Shown piece by piece: positions 1 to 10,380 of a stretch of DNA of 64,000 nt (the stretch's first letter is position 1; each line of letters opens with the position of its first letter). The stretch covers positions 1 through 64,000 of the forward strand of contig BCJJ01000050.1 of NCBI GenBank assembly GCA_039545355.1, written 5' to 3'. The position numbers and the translations under genes are program-made. Below the pieces are notes generated by a model. The model ran no database searches and was not told where the DNA came from. It saw nothing but the letters and a program-made list of their open reading frames with translations. This DNA comes from Trichosporon coremiiforme (Eukaryota; Basidiomycota; Tremellomycetes; Trichosporonales; Trichosporonaceae).

Positions 1-3000
1 GTTGTTGAACAAAAATGAAAAGAAGAGATGAAGGATGGATGGATGTGGTGAAGTGAAGTGGCGGTGGAGGTAAAAAATTGATGCCACTTCTGGGTGCGAG
101 CTGGCGCCAGTGAATTCGGCGGAATCAAATTTGATATCCGAGCCACCTGCGTGGCAACCGACACCCGGGGCTATGCAGAGAACATGTGGCCACGCTTGCG
201 AATCGAGTCGATAGAGACGCGGTACCACGGTCGCTCTGATCGGGAGGCACCAAATCCATGCGCTGATTGCAGATCTCACATGTGAGACCTGAAAGAGAAC
301 AATGCAGGTGAAGTTACTCATCGTCACCGAGCGACGCGATCCAGCCCAAGCGATGTGAAAACACGGAGAGACATGCTCGTAATGCCGTCGATGCCGTTGG
401 TAGAGAGATAGAGAGGAAGCTTGTTGCTGGCGGAGGAGGAACTCACTTTACTGAGTAGAAGGTGGGATGGAGGAGTGAGAGACGAAGTTTCTTTGCCGTA
501 TATAGGGGAGCTGCATCACACTTCTGCTGGAGTTTTTCACTTCTGCATATTCCCGAACATGTGGCAACTGTTTCTCTTTCAATCTCTCCTCGGGCCTCGA
601 CTGAAAGGGGGAAGTGTGATAGGTGGGACGGGTCAGGTCACAAGGGGCGGGCCGTAGGGACTGTTCCTATTTCAGCTAAGGGAATGCGCCTACCGGCGGC
701 CTGAGTTCATGACGTACCTGGACGAGCATCGTGCCCCCCACACCGCCCGCACATCGTTGCTCTCGCTGATGTGTCCATTCCAAGATCAGCGCTGCATTTG
801 GTCCATCTGCTTGTTGTTGCGTTGGTTTTGAACGGAAATGTGCCTTCACAAAGCCTGCGCTGTCTGAACGCAACCGTCTGCGATGTGTCGTTTCGTCGAC
901 TAGCTCTACCGTGTCGCGCGATCTCGCTCGCCCCTCATCATATCCAGCCTCCCAATGTAGACATATTGTCCTATACCTGCCCTTTGTTGGTTGCACCTGA
1001 CCGCCGCCCATGCCCTGATCCCCTCACCAGTGCGCTCAACCGTGACAGGTTGATTTAGATGAAAATTTGCCATGTACCAGGCTAAGCAGCCCCCCCGCAC
1101 CCTTCGCTGCACCCGCAGATCGAAAGGCTTCGGCCCAGTGCCTGAAGAGCGAAAATTTCTGAGCGTGAGCCCAACGAAAAGGACCGAGATACGGACCCCA
1201 CGACTGCGCGTCTGTGCAGGACGCCGTGTCGTGTTCCCAGCACGAACTCGAAACCACGGGTACCGAAAAATTTCTCTAGTGACCGGTTGTTCTGCTGGCG
1301 GCGTTCAACCCACCCCAACGCCCCACAGCCTTCATTCACACGGGCGATAAGATCCCACCCCGACCAAGAGCGGGTCGGAGCTTGGCAGATTGATATCGAG
1401 ACAGCCCACGCATGTGCTTCGCCCGGCCAACACAGCGCTTGTGACTGCTCTCCTAGGTGTCCGAGATTACTGAGTTGTCACCTGCCCATTCATCAACATT
1501 GCTTCGCCCCGTCTCTCGCATCCACACCATCCACAATCCTGCACTTCTGCACTCCCCGACTTTGCGATGGGCTGGAACCACTGACTGTGTGCTCAGCCCC
1601 TCAGGGCGTTCGCATCGTTCGCATCGTTCGCATCGTTCGCAGCGCCAACGGCTGGTTGTTCCAATCACCAGGTTCACCCTGTGTCCCATTGGCCGGCCGC
1701 AAAGCATCCGCGCGCAGGTGCGAGCGGTGGACTGGGAAGGTTCGTGACCCTTCGTTCACCATCTAGAGAGCCCTCCGTGCCGCCGCTAGCCTGGAGCACG
1801 ACCGCGCAAGGATAACATGAGGTCCGTGCATGGCACGTTATGTGCCTATCCCATCCATCGCCCAACGCCCGTCCCGCTGCGGGCGTGGCTGGACGATCAG
1901 TGCGACCACCCAAGCCCACCGCCTTGTCTCAGATAGACAACTGGGGCGGCTTGCATGCAGGGGCGTGGGCTTGGTCATTTCCAGTGAAGAAAATCTTCGC
2001 TGCATCATAATGAACTGACATGACTCTGTCCAAGACCGAACCTACTCACCCCAGATCGCAACCGCGCGCTTCCCCAGTCACCAGCGTGCATCACCGCAAT
2101 CGCATCCCGCTGCCCCGAGGGCATTCTATCATGCACGTTTGGCCTCGTGACCCCCACGACACGTTCTACCGCTTCCCACCTTGTCTACCCGCCGCCGGCC
2201 TTGCCCATCAAGACGTTAACCCGTACGATTAAGGGGCACCGACCGGTAGCCTCCATCAGCATATCTGTCGACACGGCGGCCCCAAAGTGCCACATCGCGA
2301 TGGGCTGCAGGGTGTGCAGGGCTTGCAGGGGGTGATAAGATTAGAGGCAGGCTAATCGCTGCTGGTGCCGTTCCTGTCCGAGAGATATGGTGTTCCATGA
2401 TGTCTCAGGCGGACGCTGATCGTACGCTGAAACGACGGCGAGGAAGGGAGGGAGTGGTTGGGGCGCAGGTCACTGCTCGGGTCCAGGCTCGTATCACGCC
2501 TGGTGCCCAAGGGCGCACTCCTCATCACTTCTATCTCACTCACCATGACGGAGAGGGGGCCGATCGACCCCCCCGACCTCTGACCCCCGTGGCCATGCGC
2601 CCTTCACTCACCGAGCATGTCTTGTTCAGCCCATCCTGGCCCTCCTCTGAAGGATCGGCAGGGTTCACAGCGCCTTTTCTTCTCCGAAGCGTCCGGCTTG
2701 TCTAGCGAGGCGCGCCCGCATCTGGTCTCTGGGCAACGCGACCTAACCGCTGGCCCCGTTCCCTGCCCTTTGTCCGGTCCAGCTTCCACCGCGTTCTCTG
2801 CACCGCTCCTGTTCATTTCTCACCAAAGTCATCCCTTTGCTTTCTCTCTATCGCTCTTATTCTTTTTATCCTTTCTTTGTCGCACCTATTCCCTAACACT
2901 CATTCTAACGCCAATCAAGCACGACTCTCGCGTTGAAGGTTTGGCCACCAGCATGCCTGCTTCCAGCACCCCACATGCGGTTTGCGCAAGGCAACAGCAG

Positions 3001-3900
3001 ACACATCTAGTGTCACCTTCCTTCCTCCATCCCCCACTGGGATGCCCTTCGGTGCACCCGTTCACTCGGCTGCGCCATTTCTCACCACTGCTTCAGGCTT
3101 GTCGGTGTTCTTGAGCGATGCGCAGTTGCTCTGGGGTCACAATCACTGCCTTTTGTTGTGGACGTATACACGGCACCTTCCCGCCACCCTTCCCACAACG
3201 CACTCGACGGCAGCTGACGATAGTCGTTTCCAACTCTGCTCCTCGTCATCAAACAGATGAATCACGGGATAACGGGAGGCCGCTCAGCGTAGCGCACTTT
3301 CTCAAACAACAGAACGTTACAGTAATGGCGTCGGTACCGACTACGACGTGTCGAAAGCGGTGCTGGCAACGTGTCAAGACCAACGGCCTTCCTCGCGGAT
3401 CCTTCTTCTTAGACTCGCTTCCTGCGCCCCATTGCCTCCGCCTGCCCTGATCTTTTGGAACCGCTTGCAAGCATGCCCTTCTTTGGCATCGCCGTTCGTT
3501 AACGGGATGTACCGCAAACTCTCTCCGTTCTCGCTCCTCCAAGCTTTGCTCCAACAGTCGCATGGACACGATCTGATCTGGTGACCAGCTTCAGTCTGTC
3601 GATCTGGCCTGCCGCTCCATCACCACGATGATTGTACGATCATACCCTGGTGGTGAAAACGTCTGAAGATCGACGGTCACGACATAGCTCTGTGCGGCGC
3701 CCATTTACGAAACGCTGTTCGAAGCTGTCAACGTTACCCTGCGCTCTGCAAACGACTCCTCATCGGACGGCATGTGCCTCCGATGCGAAGTGTGGTCTTG
3801 GTGCCGTTAGCTCATCGATTACAGCACATGGTTAGCGATTTTCCATCGATATCGACGCACGCAAGTGACGCCGCCAGGCTCGCTATGAAGACGTTGACGG
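1..3900. other. gene-poor stretch, no supported gene
   Basis: Both strands carry only short open frames with no recognisable motif, no splice-supported extension and no family resemblance. A 9-bp direct repeat (gttcgcatc) lies at 1608-1640. A pyrimidine-rich run near 2830-2900 looks like a fungal promoter or 5' leader, but no convincing reading frame follows it. It may be a long intergenic region, subtelomeric-type DNA, or hold a non-coding transcript. Confidence 0.5.
1608..1640. repeat. 9-bp tandem repeat gttcgcatc
   Basis: The unit gttcgcatc occurs three times in a row, followed by a partial fourth copy (gttcgc). It is a simple minisatellite in otherwise non-coding DNA. The unit length is a multiple of three, but no coding frame across it is supported. 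Confidence 0.85.
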
Positions 3901-4174
3901 AGAGGGCGACGTTTCGTTGTTCAAGCGTGGCAACGGTAGGAGCAGCAGCTCAACGATCTTCACCGCAACACATCTCCTAGATGGCAACATGGTGTATCGC
4001 TTTGACTATTCTCGCGCTCACCTGCTCTTCCCGACTGTCTTCTCCGTTCCTCGACGATGCCTCGCACCTGGATGCCTTCCGGGTAGGCTTGGTACTGCCG
4101 GCCGTCAACATTGGGCAAGGGAGGAGCGTCGCCAATCCCAGGGTGAGGAGGACTGCGACAAAGGCCACCGCTTG

Positions 4175-4360
4175 TATAACTGGACCGTTCGTAATCAGCT
4201 CTTCGAGGGACTGATGGTATCTCGACTGGGCTGCCCCCCTTGCCACGAGCTGTACCCAGCTGTAATCAATTTCCTCGAGAACGGCGCCCCGCTCGGCACC
4301 ACCTGGCCAGCCTTCCTCGCCGAGCTCGCTCACAACTTTCCAACCACACATCAAGGCTAA
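4175..4360 (+). pseudogene. fragment of unknown family, partial copy of the 4.7-kb gene
   Basis: The frame ending at the stop at 4358-4360 reads RNQLFEGLMVSRLG, then HELYPAVINFLENG and TTW. The gene just downstream reads RNAFFSGQMVPRLG, then EELFTAVLSFLQEG and SSW at the matching place, so the two are homologous over about 45 residues. Here the frame stops soon after the matching Trp and no continuation is visible. I read it as a truncated tandem copy. The family is not one I recognise. A leftover exon of a live gene cannot be excluded. Confidence 0.45.
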
Positions 4361-4678
4361 GATCTCCTTTCCCCTTGAGGCGAACTTCCATCTCAAAGGC
4401 GTGGTAACCACTCTCCCTCTGGCCAGATCGCTTTGTGTATCGCGCCCCACCACAAGGCCCTGTGTCCGCCAGTGAACGGCCTTCCACGGGGCGTACCTTG
4501 GGCGACATGTCGTCGGGCGGTGTCTGTGTCTCTTGCGACGTCTGGGGGTGTGCCGTGCGCTCGCCTACGACAGTACTTGGTACTACTCGGCCAATAGCAT
4601 CGACAAGCGCGAGGAGCGCCTCGCTCTCGCAGAGGTGGAGACCGAGTCGGAGAAGAACAGGAGACGCAAAGCAACAAC

Positions 4679-6520
4679 ATGGAGCGGTTCAGGTGGCGCC
4701 CCGGAAGCCTCAACACGCTCCCTCGAAACGCCTTTTTCTCGGGCCAGATGGTGCCTCGTCTGGGTCGCCCTTCTCCAGAGGAGCTTTTCACCGCCGTCCT
4801 CTCCTTCCTCCAGGAAGGAACTTCTTTGTCCTCAAGCTGGGTGAGCCTCCCCCCTTCGCTTATCGCACAATCCTCAGATGGGCCGCTCAAAGCCTTTTAC
4901 CACCTCAAGGCGACGCTGTCCCTGCTGAGCGAGTCGCCGGACTTAATGCACCAAGTCCACTCGACTCAGCATGGACAGCCGTTCCGTCTGCCAGGAGAGT
5001 GCGAGGTTGTACCCTGGTGGTACAACCGGTTCAAGGGCAACTGCTATGCTCTCGTGGCGCACGGCGTCCTCCTCCAGCTTTTCCTCCGCCAAGGAGGCGC
5101 CGACGACGGCATCATCGACGAGCCTGGGGAGGTCTGTGACGTGGCGCAACCGGTCCAGACCGCTACAAGCAAGCATCGACCAACAAGGGCGGCTTCCAAG
5201 GCAATCTCAAGCGAATCCTCCGCTTGAGAAAGAAACTCGACAAAGCCTTTTCGCCACCTTCACCTTCCTCCTCCTCCATTCTCGACGGCTCTGACCTGTC
5301 GCCAGCCCCCTACGTTCGGCCGGACGCCTCCGAGGCCGTGGCCAACTTCACTCCAGTCGAGGGCGTCAGCCAGAGCAGGATCGACCTCCTGAGGTCGAAA
5401 ATGAGGATGTGGATCCCTTCTCTCCTTTTTAACCGCCCATGCTATGGACAGCGAGTACGGAAGAAGATTCCCCGCAACCCCGACAACGTCCCCACCATCT
5501 GGTGGTCACGCAGTTCCTCCACAGGCAGCGTGATCACCATCTCGGTGTATGCATTCCTGCGATGCACAGTCTGTGTGACGGCAATCAGTGGCCTCGCTCC
5601 TCGACCTCCCCGGGGACGGTATACCTCATGTGGGTCCGTTCTTATCTCCAGAACGGGCCCCGAGACGCTGCGGCAGGCTGTCGCCTGGACTTCAGCCTCG
5701 AGCCCCGCTCTTGGCGCGGCCCTACCCTGGAAGCCCACATCATCCACCGGTCCCGATTCAACATGAGCTGGGCTACGCCTTGGCTGATTTCCCCGGCTGA
5801 GTTCAACCCCGCCGTCGTCAAGGGTCGTGTTGAGTTGCGCATTTCAACTTCAACGCCGCCATCTTCAAGGGTCGTGTTGAGTTGCGCGTCCTCAACTTCG
5901 GCATCGGTTCGTGCCGCTACTCTGCCTTGAACGTGTGCTTTGAGACTGCACTCCCCATGGTCACGGCCCTCTGTGACCGTCGCGGAGCACACGGGCTCTG
6001 CCTCGAGTTCGCTGGCGACCTTACTCCCCGCCTCCCGTCCCAGTACTTCTACAACGGCGTTGAGGACATTGAACGCCCGCTGCTCAATGCAGAGCTTGGG
6101 CTCGACATCGATGTCCGCGAAGGCAAGGTCCGCGTCAACCTGAACTCCCTCAACGCTCTCGCCGTGGACGTCGACGCATGGGACGATGGCCTGCTCGAGC
6201 GGCACGTTGGTGACGATTTCGTTGCTGCTGATGCACTCCTTCGCTTGGGTGTGGGTGACCTTGAGGACAACCTCTCGTGGCTGTATGAGGAAGAGGTTGT
6301 CCGACGCGCCACAGAAACCGTTCGGACCCACCGAAGCAACTGCCCGCATGGATTCCTGGGCAGCCCCTCACAAGAGCAGCTCCGCGCTCTTAGCAAGCTC
6401 CCCAAGAATCTGTACAACATCATCCGGTTCCACACTGGAACGGATGAGCAGAAGCGGCAGAGGAAGGAGATGGACAAGGTCCTGAACGACAGGAAGAAGT
6501 CAAGAGGGAGCGAGCGATGA
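4679..6520 (+). pseudogene. broken gene of unknown family, several frameshifts
   Basis: Protein-like sequence runs across the interval but changes frame at least three times. Frame 1 begins with an ATG at 4679 (MERFRWRPG) and reads through a segment containing PLKAFYHLKATLSLL and WWYNRFKGNCYALVAHG. Near 5140 the sensible frame becomes one with GGFQGNLKRILRLRKKL. By about 5480 it becomes one reading HLVVTQFLHRQRDHHLG and later LMWVRSYLQNG. At 5802-5896 a 47/48-bp direct duplication moves it to a last frame that ends at 6518-6520 (NDRKKSRGSER, then stop). A 37-nt gtgagc...cag segment at 4841-4877 could be an intron, but the other shifts lack convincing splice sites. No family recognised; assembly errors are an alternative to decay. 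Confidence 0.55.
5802..5896 (+). repeat. 47/48-bp tandem direct duplication inside a broken gene
   Basis: Copy 1 starts at 5802 (ttcaaccccgccgtcgtc) and copy 2 at 5849 (ttcaacgccgccatcttc). Both continue with aagggtcgtgttgagttgcg. Copy 1 is 47 nt and copy 2 is 48 nt, so the duplication shifts the frame by one. Dropping one copy connects the frame upstream (codon starts divisible by 3) with the frame downstream. Confidence 0.85.
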
Positions 6521-7232
6521 CAGACAGCTGTTTGGCTATGGACTTCGATGCCTCAACATGTTCGTATGTCTCCCCGAAGCTGAAAAGCGCATAATGACGA
6601 GTTTCCGCTCTCTCAGTAGATCTGCAAACAGTTCCTAGGTGAAGAGATGTACAGTAATCACAACTTGCGCCATCAATCAAGAGCAGCCAGAGTGTATAGC
6701 GGTATTGGAAACAACAGCATGGTAGCGTGGGCGCAAAAGGCGCTCGCCGTTCACTGCTCACTCCTGCCGTTGGCAGAATCGTAATCAGAGCGCGGCACGA
6801 CTGAGAGTGAAAGCACGCGACAGAAAGGACAGACCGTGTGACTTCCCTCATTGCTGGCCCCGGGACGGGCATGGTGAGCCATGGTGAGCGAGCGAGCGTG
6901 GTCATGATCCTTCACTGTCTTGGCCATCGGTTGAGCAAGTCGCACCTGAGTGCATCTGATGGTGCGAACAGAGCGACGACTGTGAGGAGTGACCATTCAG
7001 CGCCGACCACTCGGTTCGGATCCGGATTACCCTCGCTAGCTCGCTGCTGCTCCGGGCGCAGACGGCGAGGAATACATCGCCCCTCCAAGAGCAAGAGCAC
7101 GTTGCAACAGTGGCCGTTTGATGACCCCGGAAGAGCACCGACTTTGAACTGTCAAGCTCGCCCAGTAGCAGTCCCATCGTCGCAAGTCGTAATCGGAGCA
7201 CAGTCCATCGAAGGTGCGTCGGACAGTGGGCA
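6521..7232. other. non-coding stretch between broken genes
   Basis: Only short frames without recognisable motifs are present on either strand. Nothing looks like an RNA gene. It separates two remnants of the degraded cluster. Confidence 0.5.
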
Positions 7233-7600
7233 ATGGATCATGGTGTTGACGGTGTGGGTGGTGAGCAGGTCATCGGGAACGACTTCATTCTCAACCTTAG
7301 AATGAAGGAGCCCAACAGCGAGCTGGAGGGCGTGACGGCGGAGGAAATGCTGTACTCGAGTTCATCGGCTTCTCCCTCAGCGTCAAGCTCATGACCCACA
7401 TATCAGGGGTGAGACTGGTACGTGAGCCAAGAAGCCTCTATAACTTTCATGCATTCTATACCCTGTGTTGCAGACGGATACTCTACCGCGAACAATGAAG
7501 CGTGACCTTCACTTCTTGCTCGAGCTGTGACGCACGCACCGGACTCGGAGCTGGAGGGTGTATCGGCGGAGAGCGTCGCGGTTTCTCTGGTTCTTCCCCA
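7233..7600 (+). pseudogene. short coding remnants with a repeated SELEGV motif
   Basis: An ATG at 7233 opens a 53-codon frame with VIGNDFILNLRMKEPNSELEG. A better continuation (LEFIGFSLSVKLM) lies in another frame from about 7358. About 250 bp later, near 7535, a second fragment reads DSELEGVSAESVAVSLVLP. The shared SELEGVxAE motif shows that these are pieces of duplicated sequence. The GNDFxLxL part resembles the end of the broken gene at 10.2 kb (SIGNDFVLKLL). They are best read as decayed tail fragments of that local family. Confidence 0.4.
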
Positions 7601-8132
7601 AAAAGTGAAAGTAATTCTATGTCCTAGGGTCTGACTGGAAGCACGCTTATGAAGGGCACAGCTATGGATCCCTTCTGTGAGCTTTTGTTTATACGGTGAC
7701 TGACAACAAACGTCAGCCCTGACTTCACGCCCTTGGCGATCGATTAAGTTACCGAAACTTTGGTCACGATTAGTTGCCGAGATATGACTTCACCAGGCGT
7801 CGCATCCTCTTCGGACCTCAAAAGTTCCGTGAGTTCAGGACATCCAGAGACCGTTCGCATGCCGTGAGCAGTGGTAGAGAATGCAAACAGCTGACTAAGG
7901 CAATGGTCTAGTTGTGGCGCAAGAAACAGCAGAGATCGCAGATCAACACAGGTTGACGCACCGGGGGGGCGCAACCTACCCTGCGCGTGTGCCTTCGCAA
8001 TTTCCGCCGTGGTCCAACTCAGCTGGCTACTTTGCATCCCTCCAGTCTCTACCAACACCAACGTCACTTCTCAGCCTCACTTAACCCCTGAATCACGGCA
8101 TAGCATAAACACCTTTCGGACTCTCTCTCCAC
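7601..8132. other. non-coding stretch between remnants
   Basis: No supported coding frame. The weak frames on either strand carry no motif and no splice-supported extension. Confidence 0.4.
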
Positions 8133-8626
8133 CATGCCCAACGCCTGGTCGCAGTACGCCTCTCCGGCTCCCGCCCAAGATGAACCCACCACCCAGGAGC
8201 CCACCTCCACCGAACCAGACAGCACCACCCTCTCAATACCTATCCATGGACGGCATGCGCATCGGAACAGCCGCTACCGGAGACCCCAGATTCCTCGTCA
8301 AGGCTAAACTGTGCATTCCCGAGGCCTCCCAGATTGTCGCTCCTCGTAGCAGCACCGAGCAAGGATTGGAGGAGCAGACGACCGATATCGCCTTCCTTTT
8401 CCGTCTCGCGTCTGACGGCAAACTCGAGCTGTACATCGACCCCGACTTTGTACTCACACCTGAGCAGGCGAACAATTTGGACAAGGACCATGTCACCGTC
8501 AAGTGGGAGCCCCATGAGGAACTCTAGGTGCTCGTGGCCGCGCCTGACCTCACCGTCTTCGGCATCGTCGGTCCTGGCTGGCCCACTCTCGACGAGAGCA
8601 AGCTCGCCCTCGCTTCCAAGCAGTGA
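8133..8626 (+). pseudogene. broken gene of unknown family, in-frame TAG
   Basis: An ATG at 8133 starts a frame reading MPNAWSQYASPAPAQDEP. Near 8240 the sensible frame changes to one containing MDGMRIGTAATGDPRFLVKA and KLELYIDPDFVLTPEQ. That frame meets TAG at 8525-8527, then continues as VLVAAPDLTVFGIVGPG to a TGA at 8624-8626. A frameshift plus an internal stop argue for a dead gene. No splice pair removes the stop neatly. No family recognised. Confidence 0.5.
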
Positions 8627-8964
8627 TACGATTCCACATTCTTTAGTAAGCCCAGGAATAGGGGCGGCCCCGGGGACCCCTACTGGTAGTCACAGAGGGT
8701 TCTGAGACCCCACAGCATGCATATGGTTCATAGTTCAGTCGTCGATGCCACCCGTGACATGTACTCGCCTGCGTTGCGTTGGCGCCTTTGCGCGGGATCT
8801 GCCGGTGATCCCTCCGCTTGGCGGTCGAAGCTTGAAGAGAATGTCAACGCTCTCAAGGTTGTCACCTCTTTGTCTCAGAACCTCCTCCGTGTCAACGACA
8901 TCCGCCACCGCCTTACTGGGTGGAGAAGCCCAGTGGGAATGCTGACTCCTCTCCCTATAGCACC

Positions 8965-10246
8965 ATGCCGTCCATCGCTGCGCAGCCTGTCGCTGAAAGC
9001 ACACTCAACACACCTGAATCCCTCTCTCTTTCATAGCAGCCCGTCGTCATCGATCATCGGGACTTCCCTCACATCATCGAACTCATCCTATAGTACATGC
9101 CGTACGACGCTCTGTCGTTGGTGCGAAGCGTGTGCAAGGATTAGGCGTCATTGCTCTCGGAGGGCGCCGCTGGCACACACATTCTCATAGTGTATGTGCC
9201 TGCGACATTTGCACCCTCCGACTTCCTCGCGGGTGATGGTGGGAGCTCTATTCGGCTCGAGTTCAGAAACCCGTTCAACTTGCATATCATCAGAGGCTTC
9301 CCCATCTCTTCTGCTACTTTCTCCCTCTCCTCTCCGAGGAGAATGAAACTGAGCACGAGCAGGTGTTACACGAATTCATGCATCACGCGAAGGTCGTTGA
9401 CTTTATTTCTTTCGAGGGCAACCCCTTCTCTTCCGGAAGCGAGAGCGAGTGGGACATGCGAAACAGCACTTGGGAGTCTAGCTCGGCGGTTGCCCTGACA
9501 AAGCTGCTCGATGCGGTGACACACGTCCCTGTAATCCGCTGGCAGTGCGAGTTCTCCGATGGACCGTTCTGTCGACCAATCGACTACATCCCCCGTCTGC
9601 ATGGTCTCGAAGTCGGGCGTCAGCATAGCGTCTACTTTGTTCGCATGAGCTGCGGACGGTACCCGACCCCTGAGCCCCGGGTGCGTGACCCACGCCAAAC
9701 CTTCGCACCCGTCGTGCTGAACCTGGAGATAGATGGGGACCACAAGGGATACTGCTGTTGCGATTACGATTACGAACACAAGGGCAATACTCGCCGTCAG
9801 CCAGACTACGTTGCGGGAGAGATTCCCCTTCTCAAGATTCCCGACATCTCGGCTTTCCTGCCAGCCGAAGGGCAGCCTAAATCTGTACCCCATGGCCAGC
9901 CGCACCTGACGGTGATCATCCACCGATACCGCGCACACAGGGCGATGGAGCTTGCCCGCTTCTTCATCCGGGGCATCCAACGCCAGCATCGCCAGGGTCT
10001 CAAAGTTTGGATTGTGGGTCTCGAGCAGATGCTCTCGCCCTGGAGAAGCGGAGGTGGGGGACACGGCGACTACGAGTTGGGTCGATCTTCTCCATTCGAT
10101 CCAAAGCCGACAAGTCCCGGCCTGATGTCGAGGAGAACGACACCTTCGTCACCCACGAGGAGTATCGCAAGTCCATCGGCAACGATTTCGTCCTCAAGCT
10201 CCTCACCGAGCTTCCCTGCTACGCGGGGCCACACCGAACCGACTAG
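8965..10246 (+). pseudogene. F-box-like protein pseudogene
   Basis: From an ATG at 8965 the frame reads into a short motif that fits an F-box: DFPHIIELIL, stop, YMPYDALSLVRSVCKD, stop, ASLL. The two stops (9091 and 9142) fall where F-boxes commonly have an acidic residue and a tryptophan. An earlier TAG is at 9034. Near 9340 the frame must shift to reach EENETEHEQVLHEFMHHAK, which starts a long well-formed stretch with VPVIRWQCEFSDGPF and ELARFFIRGIQRQHRQGLK. Near 10040 it must shift again to reach EEYRKSIGNDFVLKLL and the TAG at 10246. Three in-frame stops and two frameshifts make it a pseudogene. F-box proteins recruit substrates to SCF ubiquitin ligases and expand in fungal accessory regions. 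Confidence 0.55.
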
Positions 10247-10380
10247 TGCCTGAACTCCGCCAATGGAGCGCCCGATGCCCCATGAATTCTGCCCATAGGT
10301 CACAACTCTGTGAATTGAATACTGCCCCGTACGTTATGCACTTGCTTGTCAGAGGGTATAACATACATACTGTGAGGCTA

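Noticed and set aside
2953..3114. Small frame after the pyrimidine tract
   Set aside because: Short, compositionally random and without splice-supported continuation.
8525..9144. TAG read as an amino acid
   Set aside because: Several intact genes in the window end in TAG (for example haspin and the carrier), and frameshifts accompany the stops.
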